Shown: in pieces, positions 52,074 through 60,589 of the stretch
Numbering within the stretch: the stretch's first letter is position 1
How the letters are laid out: every line of letters starts with the position of its first letter
From: Actinophytocola sp035995025
GTDB taxonomy: Bacteria > Actinomycetota > Actinomycetes > Mycobacteriales > Pseudonocardiaceae
Direction: 5' to 3'
Assembly (NCBI GenBank): GCA_035995025.1
Contig: DASYKY010000027.1
Location: forward strand, 1 to 64,000
Length of the DNA stretch: 64,000 bases
Position numbers and translations under genes: made by a program
Notes under the pieces: generated by a model
Database searches by the model: none
Told to the model about the DNA's origin: nothing
The model's input: only the letters and a program-made list of their open reading frames with translations

Positions 52074-53096
52074 GTGACATACACGAGGCAGATCGATCTC
52101 CGCTCGGACACGGTCACGCAGCCTGACGAGGCGATGCGGCTCGCGATGTCCACCGCCGAGGTGGGCGACGACGTGCTCGACCGGGATCCGACGATGCAGC
52201 GGCTCGAGGAAAGAGTCGCCGAACTGTTAGGCGTCGAGGCCGCGCTGTGGGTGCCGAGCGGGTCCATGGGCAACGTCGTCGCGCTGACCGTGCACCTCAG
52301 CCGGGGGGACCGGTTCCTCGCCTCGCGCGGCGCGCACGTGCTGGACAACGAGCTCGGCGCGGGCGTGTGGCTGTCCGGCGGCGTCCCGGAACCGATCGAG
52401 TGGGCCGACCGGCCGGGGCAAATCCCGGTGGAGGCGGTGCGCGCGGCCGGCGGCAGCCGCGGGCCGTACTACGCGCTGCGCACCACGCTGTTGTGCCTGG
52501 AGAACACGCACAACTCGGCGGGCGGGGTGGTCACGCCACCGGACGAACACGCGAAGCTGGTGGCCACCGCGCGCGACGTGGGCCTGCGGGTGCACCTGGA
52601 CGGGGCTCGGCTGTGGCACGCGTCGGTGGCGCTCGAGGTGCCGCCGGCGGCCCTCACGGTCGGGGTGGACACCGTGCAGGTGTGCCTGTCGAAGGGGCTC
52701 GGCGCGCCGGTCGGCTCGGTGGTCGCGGGCTCGGCGGCGTTCGTCGAGGAGGCGCGGCGGGTGCGCAAGATGCTGGGCGGCGGGGTCCGGCAGGGCGGGG
52801 TGCTGGCGGCGGCCGGGCTGGTCGCGCTGGAGCGGATCCCGTCGCTGGTGACCGATCATGCGAACGCCACGACGTTGGCGTCCGGGCTGGCGGACCTCGG
52901 CTGGGAGGTCAACCGCCCGGAGACCAACATCGTGCTGGCGTCCGCGCCCGACGTCGGGCTGATGATCGACTCGCTGGCACAGGCCGGCGTGCGCGCCGTG
53001 CCGATGGCAGGGAAGATCCGCTTCATCACGCACCGGGACGTCTCGGCGGCCGACATCACCGAGGCGCTGCAGCGGATCGCGGAACTGCAGTCCTAG
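52074..53096 (+). CDS. Low-specificity L-threonine aldolase
   Basis: 340 residues. PLP fold type I enzyme that splits threonine or allo-threonine to glycine and acetaldehyde. Motifs: QIDLRSDTVTQPDEAMRLAM, PSGSMGNVVALTVHL, ENTHNSAGGVV, HLDGARLWHASVAL and the PLP Lys in CLSKGLGAPVGSVVAG (about residue 205). GTG at 52074 gives the usual N-terminus; an in-frame ATG upstream (52056) gives a Cys/Trp start that does not look right. Its end overlaps the converging small membrane gene by 4 bp. Confidence 0.92.
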   Translation: MTYTRQIDLRSDTVTQPDEAMRLAMSTAEVGDDVLDRDPTMQRLEERVAELLGVEAALWVPSGSMGNVVALTVHLSRGDRFLASRGAHVLDNELGAGVWLSGGVPEPIEWADRPGQIPVEAVRAAGGSRGPYYALRTTLLCLENTHNSAGGVVTPPDEHAKLVATARDVGLRVHLDGARLWHASVALEVPPAALTVGVDTVQVCLSKGLGAPVGSVVAGSAAFVEEARRVRKMLGGGVRQGGVLAAAGLVALERIPSLVTDHANATTLASGLADLGWEVNRPETNIVLASAPDVGLMIDSLAQAGVRAVPMAGKIRFITHRDVSAADITEALQRIAELQS

Positions 53097-53266
53097 CGGA
53101 TCTGCTTGCGGCCCGAAGCACCCTTGACCAGCGCGTAGCCGACGCCGCCGACGACGGCGACCACGGCGCCGATGACCACGAGCATGAGCACCGCCTTGAA
53201 CACGAACCCGAGCACCGCGAACGCGAGCCAGATGACGATGATCGCGCCGATGATCTTCAACAGCAT
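53093..53266 (-). CDS. Very small membrane protein (57 residues)
   Basis: 57 residues, mostly hydrophobic: two overlapping membrane helices (LLKIIGAIIVIWLAFAVLGF and VFKAVLMLVVIGAVVAVVGG) and a basic end GASGRKQIR. ATG at 53266 with GGGAGGGG upstream. Small hydrophobic proteins of this type are common in actinomycetes and their role is unknown. Overlaps the 3' end of the threonine aldolase gene. Confidence 0.7.
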   Translation of the reverse strand: MLLKIIGAIIVIWLAFAVLGFVFKAVLMLVVIGAVVAVVGGVGYALVKGASGRKQIR

Positions 53267-53380
53267 CGAGATCCCCTCCCGAGGTGGCCGTGTGGCCTCG
53301 CCTGGTGAACGAATGGCGCTCATCGGCGGTTCCACGCCAGTCAACCAGAGCGGCGGGCGCCGCACATCGGGGTTCTCCCC

Positions 53381-54541
53381 TCAGGGACGCAGCCAGGAAC
53401 CGAGGCGGCGCACGGCTTCGGCGATGTCGGCCGGCGGCCCGGCGAACGACATGCGCACGAAGTGGTGGCCCTGGTCCGGGTCGAAGTCGACGCCCGGGAC
53501 GATCGCGAGCCCGGTGTCGGCGAGCAGGCGCTGGCAGAAGCTCATCGAGTCGGCGGTCAGGTGCGCGACGTCGGCGTAGACGTAGAACGCGCCGTCCACC
53601 GGGGCGAGCCGGTCGATGCCCAGGTCACGCAGTCCGGCGACGAGGGTGTCGCGGTTGTGCCGGTAGGTCGCGACATGTGCGTCCAGCTCGTCGTAGGCCT
53701 CGAAGGCGGCGACGCCGGCGTACTGGGACAGGGTCGGCGGGCAGATCGTGAAGTTGCCGGTGAGGCAGTCGACCGCGCGGTGCAGCCGCTCCGGCACGAG
53801 CAGCCAGCCCAGCCGCCAGCCGGTCATGGCGAAGTACTTCGAGAACGAGTTGACCACCACGGCCTCGCGGGAGAACTGCCACGCGGACGCCGGGTCCTCC
53901 GCGCCGTAGTGGATGCCGTGGTAGATCTCGTCGCTGACCAGCTGCACGCCGCGCTCGGCGCACCAGCCGGCGATGGCCGCGAGGTCACCGGCGGCCGGCA
54001 TCGAGCCGGTCGGGTTGGCCGGGCCGGCCACGACCAGGCCGTCGAGCGGGCCGGCCTCGTCGAGCATCGCGACAGTCGGGCGGAAGCCGGTGTCGGGGCC
54101 GCACGGCAGCTCGACGACCTCGCAACCCAGCGCGGTCAGGATGTTCCGGTAGGCGGGGTAGCCGGGCCGGGCTAGCGCCACGCGGTCCCCGGTGTCGAAC
54201 GCGGCGAGGAAGCTCAGCAGGAAGCCGCCGGACGAGCCGGTGGTCACGACGACGTCGTTCGGCTCGACGGGCAGGGCGTAGCGCCGCTCGTAGTGGCCGG
54301 CGATCGCCTCGCGCAGCTCGGGGATGCCGAGCTGTTCGGTGTAGCCGAGGGGCCGGCCGGTGAGCGCCTCGGCGGCCGCGGCCCGCACGGGTGCCGGCGC
54401 GGGGGCGGACGGCTGGCCCGCGGCGAGCGAGATCATGTCGCCCTTCGCCCGCTGCCGGGCGTTCGCCGCGGACAGCACGTCCATCACGTGGAACGGCGGG
54501 ATCGACGCGCGTTCGGCAACCTTCAGAAGACGCTGTCGCAT
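53381..54541 (-). CDS. Class I/II PLP-dependent aminotransferase
   Basis: 386 residues. MDVLSAANARQRAKGDMISL and LAAGQPSAPAP start the fold, LGYTEQLGIPELREAIAGHY follows, then VAGPANPTGSMP, VSDEIYHGIHYG, and the PLP Lys in VVNSFSKYFAMTGWRLGWLL (about residue 230). The C-terminal Arg in HHFVRMSFAG completes the site. Aspartate/alanine-type transaminase; the partner acids are not clear. ATG at 54541 preferred over longer starts because the N-terminus MRQRLLKVAERA then fits relatives. Confidence 0.9.
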   Translation of the reverse strand: MRQRLLKVAERASIPPFHVMDVLSAANARQRAKGDMISLAAGQPSAPAPAPVRAAAAEALTGRPLGYTEQLGIPELREAIAGHYERRYALPVEPNDVVVTTGSSGGFLLSFLAAFDTGDRVALARPGYPAYRNILTALGCEVVELPCGPDTGFRPTVAMLDEAGPLDGLVVAGPANPTGSMPAAGDLAAIAGWCAERGVQLVSDEIYHGIHYGAEDPASAWQFSREAVVVNSFSKYFAMTGWRLGWLLVPERLHRAVDCLTGNFTICPPTLSQYAGVAAFEAYDELDAHVATYRHNRDTLVAGLRDLGIDRLAPVDGAFYVYADVAHLTADSMSFCQRLLADTGLAIVPGVDFDPDQGHHFVRMSFAGPPADIAEAVRRLGSWLRP

Positions 54542-54589
54542 GGGGCCAGCCTGACATTCCGCCACGGGGCGGCGGCCGCCAGGCCCCGG

Positions 54590-55756
54590 CTAGTAACCGA
54601 CGTAACCGCCGCCGCCCGCGGTCGCCTTGATGCCGGGCACGTTGGCGAGCGAGCCGTAGCGGGAGACCGCGTAGTTCACGCCCGCGCAGATGTTGTCGAC
54701 CGGGTTCCAGATGTCGTTGTGCCCGGGCAGCTTGTAGGAGTTGAACGTCGGGTCGATCGTCTGCATCAGGCCCTTGGACGGCGTGCCCTTGGCGGCGTTG
54801 GAGTCCCAGTTGTTGATCGCCTGCGGGTTGCCGCCGGATTCGTGCTGGATGATCTCCCAGATGCGCTGGGCGTCGGCCTCGGAGACGTTGATGCCCTGCT
54901 TGCGCAGCTCCTCGATGGCTTCCTTGATCCACTCCTGCACGTTGCCCGGGGGCGGGCCGCCGGCGGGCGGGCCACCGCTCATCGGGCCGGAGTAGCTGCC
55001 GCCACCACCGCTACCGCTACCGCCGCTCGAGTCGCCACCGCCACCGCCACCGCTGCCGGATCCGCCGGATCCGTTGCCGCTGAAGGAGTTCGTGGTCGGC
55101 TTGCCCTCGTGCTGGCCGGTGCCTGCCGGGGTGGTCTGCTGCTCGGGGGTCGGCGTCCACTCGACGCGCTGGTTCGGGTGCGGGGTGAACGGCTGGTCGT
55201 TCGGCGCGTCGAGCGCGGAGAACGTGGAGGCGGGCTGCTGCGCGCCCTGGATCGTGGTGAGCGCGCCGGACAGGGTCTGCTCGGTGCCCTGCAGCTGCTT
55301 GCCGATGTCACCGGCGACCTCGGAGCAGATGCCGTTGGTGTACTCGTCGAGCTGCGCCTGGGTGGCCTGCGGGTTGTTGCCGAGCCACGCCCGGATCTCG
55401 CGCAGGGCCTGGTCGCAGCGGGTGGAGACGAACTGCTTGGCCTGGTCGATGGCCTCGGCGACGTCGCCGAGCGCGGTGGACGCGTCGCTCATGGCGGTGC
55501 CGATGTCGGTGCCCGCCTTGGTGAACTTGCCCATGTAGGCGACGAACGCGTCGGCGGAGCTGCCCTCCCAGGCGGCGTCGAGCGACGTCACGCCCTTGCT
55601 GACCTCGCCGGCGTAGGTGCCGCTGTTCTCCGCGCCGTCCGACAGCCGGGTCGCCGCCTCGGTGATGGCGCCGCTGTCCGCGTTCGCGACCTTCGCGGCG
55701 GCGGCCACGACGGCGTCGCCGCCTGCGTAGCCGGCCAGTTCCTCTGCCGCACCCAC
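54590..55756 (-). CDS. Type VII substrate with WXG100 domain fused to a lytic transglycosylase
   Basis: 388 residues. The N-terminal about 100 residues form a WXG100-like helical hairpin with LDAAWEGSSADAFVAYM (W-x-G at about residue 62). Middle: Cys-containing coiled part and a long Gly/Ser/Pro linker. C-terminal SLT domain from about 280: RIWEIIQHESGGNPQAINNW with the catalytic Glu, GLMQTIDPTF, VDNICAGVNYAVSRYG. So a peptidoglycan-cutting domain is exported by an ESX route, not by Sec. GTG start at 55756 with GGGAGG. It may open the wall for secretion or growth. Confidence 0.85.
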   Translation of the reverse strand: MGAAEELAGYAGGDAVVAAAAKVANADSGAITEAATRLSDGAENSGTYAGEVSKGVTSLDAAWEGSSADAFVAYMGKFTKAGTDIGTAMSDASTALGDVAEAIDQAKQFVSTRCDQALREIRAWLGNNPQATQAQLDEYTNGICSEVAGDIGKQLQGTEQTLSGALTTIQGAQQPASTFSALDAPNDQPFTPHPNQRVEWTPTPEQQTTPAGTGQHEGKPTTNSFSGNGSGGSGSGGGGGGDSSGGSGSGGGGSYSGPMSGGPPAGGPPPGNVQEWIKEAIEELRKQGINVSEADAQRIWEIIQHESGGNPQAINNWDSNAAKGTPSKGLMQTIDPTFNSYKLPGHNDIWNPVDNICAGVNYAVSRYGSLANVPGIKATAGGGGYVGY

Positions 55757-55770
55757 GGTGTCGTCCTCCC

Positions 55771-56073
55771 TCAGGCTTGCTGCGTCATCGCGTCGGCGTG
55801 GGCCTGGTCGGTGTCGCCGACCGTGCGGGTCACGGCGTCGAGCGAGTGGGCCACGCCGTCCAGGCGGCTCTCGGCGGCGCCGAACTCGGAGTTGAGCTTG
55901 CTGTTGAGCGCGTCCACGGCGCCGGCGAGCGCGGCGGAGCTGGGCAGGTTGCCGTACGCCGCGGCCGACGTGGCGGCCTGCGCGAACGTGTCGGCGATCT
56001 GGCCGAACTTGGGCTTGTAGTCCTGCGCCTTCTGCATGCAGGTGTTGATCGCCTCGATGTTGTACTTCGCCAT
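55771..56073 (-). CDS. WXG100/EspC-like type VII protein
   Basis: 100 residues, helical hairpin: MAKYNIEAINTCMQKAQDYK, then GQIADTFAQAATSAAAYGNL and a second long helix (AVDALNSKLNSEFGAAESRL). No clear WXG triad. It is just upstream of the SLT-fusion gene (14-bp gap) and probably is its partner. ATG at 56073 follows AAGGGGTGG. Confidence 0.75.
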   Translation of the reverse strand: MAKYNIEAINTCMQKAQDYKPKFGQIADTFAQAATSAAAYGNLPSSAALAGAVDALNSKLNSEFGAAESRLDGVAHSLDAVTRTVGDTDQAHADAMTQQA

Positions 56074-56151
56074 GTCCACCCCTTCGCGCCCCGTGTTGGA
56101 CGACGTCGCGGGCCCCCTGGTTCCCAGCTCACCCCGCGCGGCCGGGTTCGG

Positions 56152-56922
56152 TCAGATCTCGTCGAGCAGCTCCGTCACGCACATCGCGAGTCTCTGGTTG
56201 TCGGCCGGGGTGATCGTGCTCCACATGCGACCGTCGTTGTTGGGCTTGGCGAGGTAGACGTAGCGGCCGTGGTCGGTGTCGTGGAAGGACACGACCCGGT
56301 CGGCGCGGACGACGCGCTGGTCGCGTTGCTGCCGGGTGGCGCCGAACTGGCCGCGCAGGCTCATCCCGCCGACCATCTCGGCGAGCGTCTTGGCGTCCGA
56401 CCCGGCGATGCCCTTGCGGATCAGCACGGCGACGAGCTCGCGCTTGTCGCCGTTTGCCGCCTTGTCGGCGGCCATCAGCGCGTCGGTGGGCAGGCTGACC
56501 GAGCGGCCGGGCCCGGGCGGCATCTCACCGGCGACGGAGACGGCGGCCTCGGCGAGCCCGGTCTCGCGGGCGGGGATGAGCCAGACCTCGGGCCCGTCGA
56601 TGGCGGCGAGCATCGCGGTGTTGCCGGACAGGACGGCGAGCGAGGAGATGCGGTGGTCGGTGAAGACCCAGCTGTCGATGCTGACCTGCGGGTGGGCAAG
56701 CAGGCTGAGCTGGTCGGCGAGCTCGGGCGTGGCGCGCTCGCCGTCGGACAGGCCGCGGTGCTTGAGCGCGTCGAGCGCGTCGGCGACCAGCTGGGCGCGC
56801 TCGGTGTGCGTCTTGCCCGGGCTCGGGACGCCGAGCGCCTCGTGCTTGCGCGGGAGGCGTTCGGCTTCCCAGAGCACGTCGAACTCGAGGGTGGAGAGCA
56901 CGACGGTGCCAGGAGCGGTCAA
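56152..56922 (-). CDS. EspG-family type VII secretion chaperone (second copy)
   Basis: 256 residues. STLEFDVLWEAERLPRKHEA and VPSPGKTHTERAQLVADAL open the protein, with DRVVSFHDTDHGRYVYLAKP near the end; it is clearly paralogous to the EspG at 23360-24172. TTG start at 56922 overlaps the PPE-like stop as TTGA. Its client is probably the PPE-like product next to it. Confidence 0.88.
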   Translation of the reverse strand: MTAPGTVVLSTLEFDVLWEAERLPRKHEALGVPSPGKTHTERAQLVADALDALKHRGLSDGERATPELADQLSLLAHPQVSIDSWVFTDHRISSLAVLSGNTAMLAAIDGPEVWLIPARETGLAEAAVSVAGEMPPGPGRSVSLPTDALMAADKAANGDKRELVAVLIRKGIAGSDAKTLAEMVGGMSLRGQFGATRQQRDQRVVRADRVVSFHDTDHGRYVYLAKPNNDGRMWSTITPADNQRLAMCVTELLDEI

Positions 56923-58142
56923 GGACGGTCGTCCTCGTCACCGATGGACTCGGGGGCGACCACGCGGTCGTCCTCGAAGACGTCGCCGGAGTCGATGCCG
57001 TAGCGGCGCACGTGCTCCGAGTCGTCCTCGCCCTCGCCGCGCTGGCCGGCCGCGGCCGGCTGCATGATCGAGGAGCCGGGCCGGCCGGTCCGCGCACCGA
57101 ACCGCTCGGCGTTGCGGGCCGCGCGGGCCTCGTCCTCGGGGGCCGCGCCGAGCGGGGTGCCGCCCTTGGCGGCGCCGCGTGCACCGCCGGCTCCCGCACC
57201 TCCGGCGCCGCCACCGCCGCGGATCGTGCGCTCGCCCTGTGCGCCCGCACCGGCGCCACCCGCGCCGCCTGCCCCCATCATCGCGGCGGCCTCGGCCATG
57301 GCGATCGGGCTGGCCGCCGCGCGCAGCGCGGCGGGGCCGGCACCCGCGACCGTGGGCAGCTGCCCGGGCGTCCCGACCGGCCCGACGCCGCTCGTGGGCC
57401 CGGGACCAGCCGGCCCACCACCGGCGACGGGCGGGATCCCGCCGGGTCCGCCACCGCCGGGCGTGCCGGGCACCCCGCCGACGGGCGAGCCCGTGGGGCC
57501 GCCGCCGGTCGGGGCGAGGTCACCGCCGGGGGTGAAGCCCTGGACGTGAGTGGTGCCGATCTGCTGCTCGACAGGCTGCGCGATGAGGTTCATCCCGGGC
57601 GGGACGGGGAGGGCCTGGGAGCTCTGCAGGGCGCTCGAGCTGCTCTGCTGGTAGTCACTGAGCCCGTCGACGGCCTGGTCGCGGGCGGCGTTGGTGGCGC
57701 GGACGTCCTTGGAGTGGTCGGTGGTGTGGCCGAAGAAGCCGGACACCTTGTCGCCGAGGTTCTCCTCGGTGGGGCCGCGCAGCACGCCGGCGTCGGGCGC
57801 GCCGTTGCGGGTGCTGGAGAAGCTGGCCCCCTGGGTGTCGACCCCCTTGGCGGAGTCCGTCACGGGGCTGGTGGCCTCGTCGGCGTAGATGGAGGCGCTC
57901 TCGGTGGCGTCGGTGCCGCCCTCGGCCGCCTGCCCCTGCCAGGTGACGCCGACCTCCCGGAGCTGCTTACGCAGCGTCCGGTCGGTCTCGGAGAGCCCGT
58001 CGGCGAGGCTGACGAGCGCGCTCACGGCGTTGTGCAGCGTCGTGGGACCCGCACCGCCGCGGAGGCCTTCGACCTGAGCGGCGAGGTCTCCGTTGGAGTA
58101 GCCGGTAAAGCGCAGGTTGTTGAGTCCGTAGTCCCCGTCCAT
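56919..58142 (-). CDS. PPE-like type VII secretion substrate (second copy)
   Basis: 407 residues. Helical N-terminal part with GVTWQGQAAEGGTDATESAS (W-x-G at about residue 70), Pro/Gly-rich middle, and the acidic end RRYGIDSGDVFEDDRVVAPE, similar to the end of 24248-25759. No signal peptide. First of three genes with EspG and the small partner in the second ESX accessory cluster. Starts at ATG 58142. Confidence 0.8.
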   Translation of the reverse strand: MDGDYGLNNLRFTGYSNGDLAAQVEGLRGGAGPTTLHNAVSALVSLADGLSETDRTLRKQLREVGVTWQGQAAEGGTDATESASIYADEATSPVTDSAKGVDTQGASFSSTRNGAPDAGVLRGPTEENLGDKVSGFFGHTTDHSKDVRATNAARDQAVDGLSDYQQSSSSALQSSQALPVPPGMNLIAQPVEQQIGTTHVQGFTPGGDLAPTGGGPTGSPVGGVPGTPGGGGPGGIPPVAGGGPAGPGPTSGVGPVGTPGQLPTVAGAGPAALRAAASPIAMAEAAAMMGAGGAGGAGAGAQGERTIRGGGGAGGAGAGGARGAAKGGTPLGAAPEDEARAARNAERFGARTGRPGSSIMQPAAAGQRGEGEDDSEHVRRYGIDSGDVFEDDRVVAPESIGDEDDRP

Positions 58143-58149
58143 ACCTACC

Positions 58150-58782
58150 TCACTTCAACGTCTGCAGTGTCTGTAACGCCATCGTCGCGGCCTTCTCACT
58201 CAACTGACACAGCTGCTTGTAGTCCACATCGCTGAGCGGGAATTGATTCACCATCAGCTGCTGCCCCTCGGCGACGTCGACCGTCGTCGAGCAATCGCGG
58301 TCTTCGACTCCCTTGGTCTTGAAGTCGACTCCCGGATAACCACCAACGGACACGAGCCACGAATCGACGTTGCGCCGCCCGGTCAACCACGTGTCGATAC
58401 CCAAGTCGGCAATGACCAGCACGTCATAGCTGTAATACGGCTCGCTCTGCGGTCCGTCCAACGTGCACAACGGCGCGTGGAACTGATCGTCCGACTTTCC
58501 CGGTTTGGGCTTCCCCTCGATTCCCAACTCGGCCAGTTGGGGAGCCGTGAACAACGAACACGGATCGACTCCCGCCAACGACAGGTCCTTCGGCCGGTCG
58601 GGCACCTCGACTGTGGGCGCTGCGGTCTCCGATGAGTCCGGCGGACCATTGGTCGGCGAGTCCCCGGTCGGTTCGTTCGAATCGGTCGGCGTCGCTTCGC
58701 CGGTCTCTATCGCCGTACAGCCGGTGATCAACGTGAGAGCAAGCAGGCCGACCAATGCGCACCGGAGGGTGCGACTACTCAC
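58150..58782 (-). CDS. DUF3558 lipoprotein (second copy)
   Basis: 210 residues. Signal peptide with lipobox ITGC (Cys about residue 22), an acidic Thr/Ser/Pro linker, then DUF3558 (VDPCSLFTAPQLAELGIEG, APLCTLDGP, RDCSTTVDVAEG, KQLCQLSEKA) with four Cys. GTG start at 58782, 8-bp overlap with the upstream gene. It lies just upstream of the PPE-like gene at 56919-58142. Paralogue of 26305-26934. Confidence 0.85.
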   Translation of the reverse strand: MSSRTLRCALVGLLALTLITGCTAIETGEATPTDSNEPTGDSPTNGPPDSSETAAPTVEVPDRPKDLSLAGVDPCSLFTAPQLAELGIEGKPKPGKSDDQFHAPLCTLDGPQSEPYYSYDVLVIADLGIDTWLTGRRNVDSWLVSVGGYPGVDFKTKGVEDRDCSTTVDVAEGQQLMVNQFPLSDVDYKQLCQLSEKAATMALQTLQTLK

Positions 58783-59173
58783 CGTTCCCCCTGAACGCGG
58801 CCTCGATCTGGTCCTCTGTGTATCCGTACGCCTTGGCGGTGTCGCCCAACTGTACGGCGAGCTTCTTCAACGACGTGATGTACTCCGCCACCCGGTGGGC
58901 GTACGAGTCGTCGTCCTCGACAAGTCTGTCGTTCCAGGCCGGAGCTATCCGGAGGCTGACATCGTCCGTGCCCGGGGCCTCGATGAACAATTCCCGCTGG
59001 GACGACTTGAGCCGATGAAACAGCGCGTCGGCCTGGGATTCGATGATTCTGGCGGCGGCCAGGACGTTGTGCTGGCTCACCGTGAAGGTGCCGGACGTCA
59101 CGCCTTGCGTGGCCTGGTCGACCTGCTGGAAGGCCTCGTTGATGCCGCGGCCGAAGTCGCCCATGATCTGCAT
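58775..59173 (-). CDS. PE/WXG-like helical protein of the second ESX cluster (hypothetical)
   Basis: 132 residues, helical, no signal peptide. Central part ARIIESQADALFHRLKSSQR and ending KKLAVQLGDTAKAYGYTEDQ. The DTAxAYGYTxxxIxxxF end recurs in small Pseudonocardiaceae ESX-associated proteins and resembles a PE-type partner. ATG at 59173 chosen from the start MQIMGDFGRG; a longer start at 59233 is possible. The stop overlaps the DUF3558 gene by 8 bp. Confidence 0.6.
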   Translation of the reverse strand: MQIMGDFGRGINEAFQQVDQATQGVTSGTFTVSQHNVLAAARIIESQADALFHRLKSSQRELFIEAPGTDDVSLRIAPAWNDRLVEDDDSYAHRVAEYITSLKKLAVQLGDTAKAYGYTEDQIEAAFRGNGE

Positions 59174-59296
59174 CCCCGACGCTCCCCACTCGTTGTAACT
59201 GACCCGCGTCGCTCCGCAGGCTACCAAGGCCACGGTACGGCCAACCTGAACTTTGACGAAGAAAAGCAGGTCATGGTTCCGCTGATCGGTTGAACC

Positions 59297-60553
59297 TCAG
59301 ACCACCGCGATCTCGCCCTGCACCGCACGCAACGCGATGTCGGTCCGGTGGTGTGAGCCGGCCAGGTGCACGGCCGACACCTTGCGGTACGCGTCCTCGC
59401 GCGCCTCCGGCAGCGACTCGCCCGTGCCGACCACCGACAGGACCCTGCCGCCCGCCGACACGATCGCGCCGTCCTCGCGGCGGCGGGTGCCTGCGTGGAG
59501 GATGCCGTCCGCCTCGGCGCCGGTGATCACGTCGCCGTTGCGGGCGTAGCCGGGGTAGCCCTCGGCGGCGACGACCACCGTCACGGCGGCGCCGTCGGAC
59601 CACTCGAGCGGCGGGTGCTTCGACAGGGCGCCGGTGGCGGTCGCGTGCAGCAGGGCCGCCAGCGGGGTGTGCAGCAGGGACAGCACGACCTGCGTCTCGG
59701 GGTCGCCGAAGCGGCAGTTGAACTCGATCACCTGCGGGCCGGCCGAGGTCAGCGCCAGGCCCGCGTACAGCAGTCCGCTGAACGGCGTGCCGCGGCCGGC
59801 CAGCTCGGCGGCGACCGGCTGGATGATCTTCGCGACGACCTCGTCGACCAGTCCGGGCGGGGCCCACGGCAGCGGTGCGTACGCGCCCATCCCGCCGGTG
59901 TTCGGGCCGGCGTCCCCGTCGCCGACGCGCTTGAAGTCCTGCGCCGGCAGCAGCGGGACCACGGTCGTCCCGTCGACGAGGCAGAACAGGGACGCCTCGG
60001 GGCCGTCGAGGAACGTCTCGAGCAGTACCGGGTGGCCGCCATCGAGCAGCGTCATCGCGTGCGCGCGGGCGGTCGCGAGGTCGTCGGTGACGGCGACGCC
60101 CTTGCCGGCGGCCAGGCCGTCGTCCTTCACCACCCAGGTCGGGCCGAAGTGGCTCAGCGCCGTGTCGAGCCGGGCGGGGTTGTCGACGATCTCGCCATGC
60201 GCGGTCGGCACGCCCGCCGCCGCCATGACGGCCTTCGCGAAGGCCTTCGAGCCCTCGATGCGGGCCGCCGCGGCGGACGGGCCGAAGCACGGGATGCCCT
60301 TGGCGCGCACGGCGTCCGCGGCACCGGCGACTAGCGGCACCTCGGGGCCGACGACGACTAGGCCGGCCTGCCACTCGACGGCGAGGTCGGCGATCGACGC
60401 CGGGTCGGCGACGTCAACGCCGTAGGACTCGGCGAACGCGGCGGTGCCGGCGTTGCCAGGGGCGCAAGCCAGCGCGACGACCGCCGGGTCGTGGGACAGC
60501 GCGAGCACCAGGGCGTGCTCGCGGGCGCCGGAGCCGATAACCAGGACACGCAC
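59297..60553 (-). CDS. purD: Phosphoribosylamine-glycine ligase (GAR synthetase)
   Basis: 418 residues. Second step of purine synthesis (PRA + glycine + ATP to GAR). Motifs: VLVIGSGAREHALVLALS, VVVGPEVPLVAGAADAVRAK, FGPSAAAARIEGSKAFAKAV, WVVKDDGLAAGKGVAV and RFGDPETQVVLSLL (ATP-grasp Asn/Glu in IEFNCRFGDPE). The GTG at 60553 gives the normal start; a TTG 6 bp upstream is possible, and neither has a strong ribosome site. Confidence 0.95.
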   Translation of the reverse strand: MRVLVIGSGAREHALVLALSHDPAVVALACAPGNAGTAAFAESYGVDVADPASIADLAVEWQAGLVVVGPEVPLVAGAADAVRAKGIPCFGPSAAAARIEGSKAFAKAVMAAAGVPTAHGEIVDNPARLDTALSHFGPTWVVKDDGLAAGKGVAVTDDLATARAHAMTLLDGGHPVLLETFLDGPEASLFCLVDGTTVVPLLPAQDFKRVGDGDAGPNTGGMGAYAPLPWAPPGLVDEVVAKIIQPVAAELAGRGTPFSGLLYAGLALTSAGPQVIEFNCRFGDPETQVVLSLLHTPLAALLHATATGALSKHPPLEWSDGAAVTVVVAAEGYPGYARNGDVITGAEADGILHAGTRRREDGAIVSAGGRVLSVVGTGESLPEAREDAYRKVSAVHLAGSHHRTDIALRAVQGEIAVV

Positions 60554-60589
60554 GAGCAAAGAGAGTAGTTCCCGAGCCGCCGACTGGTG

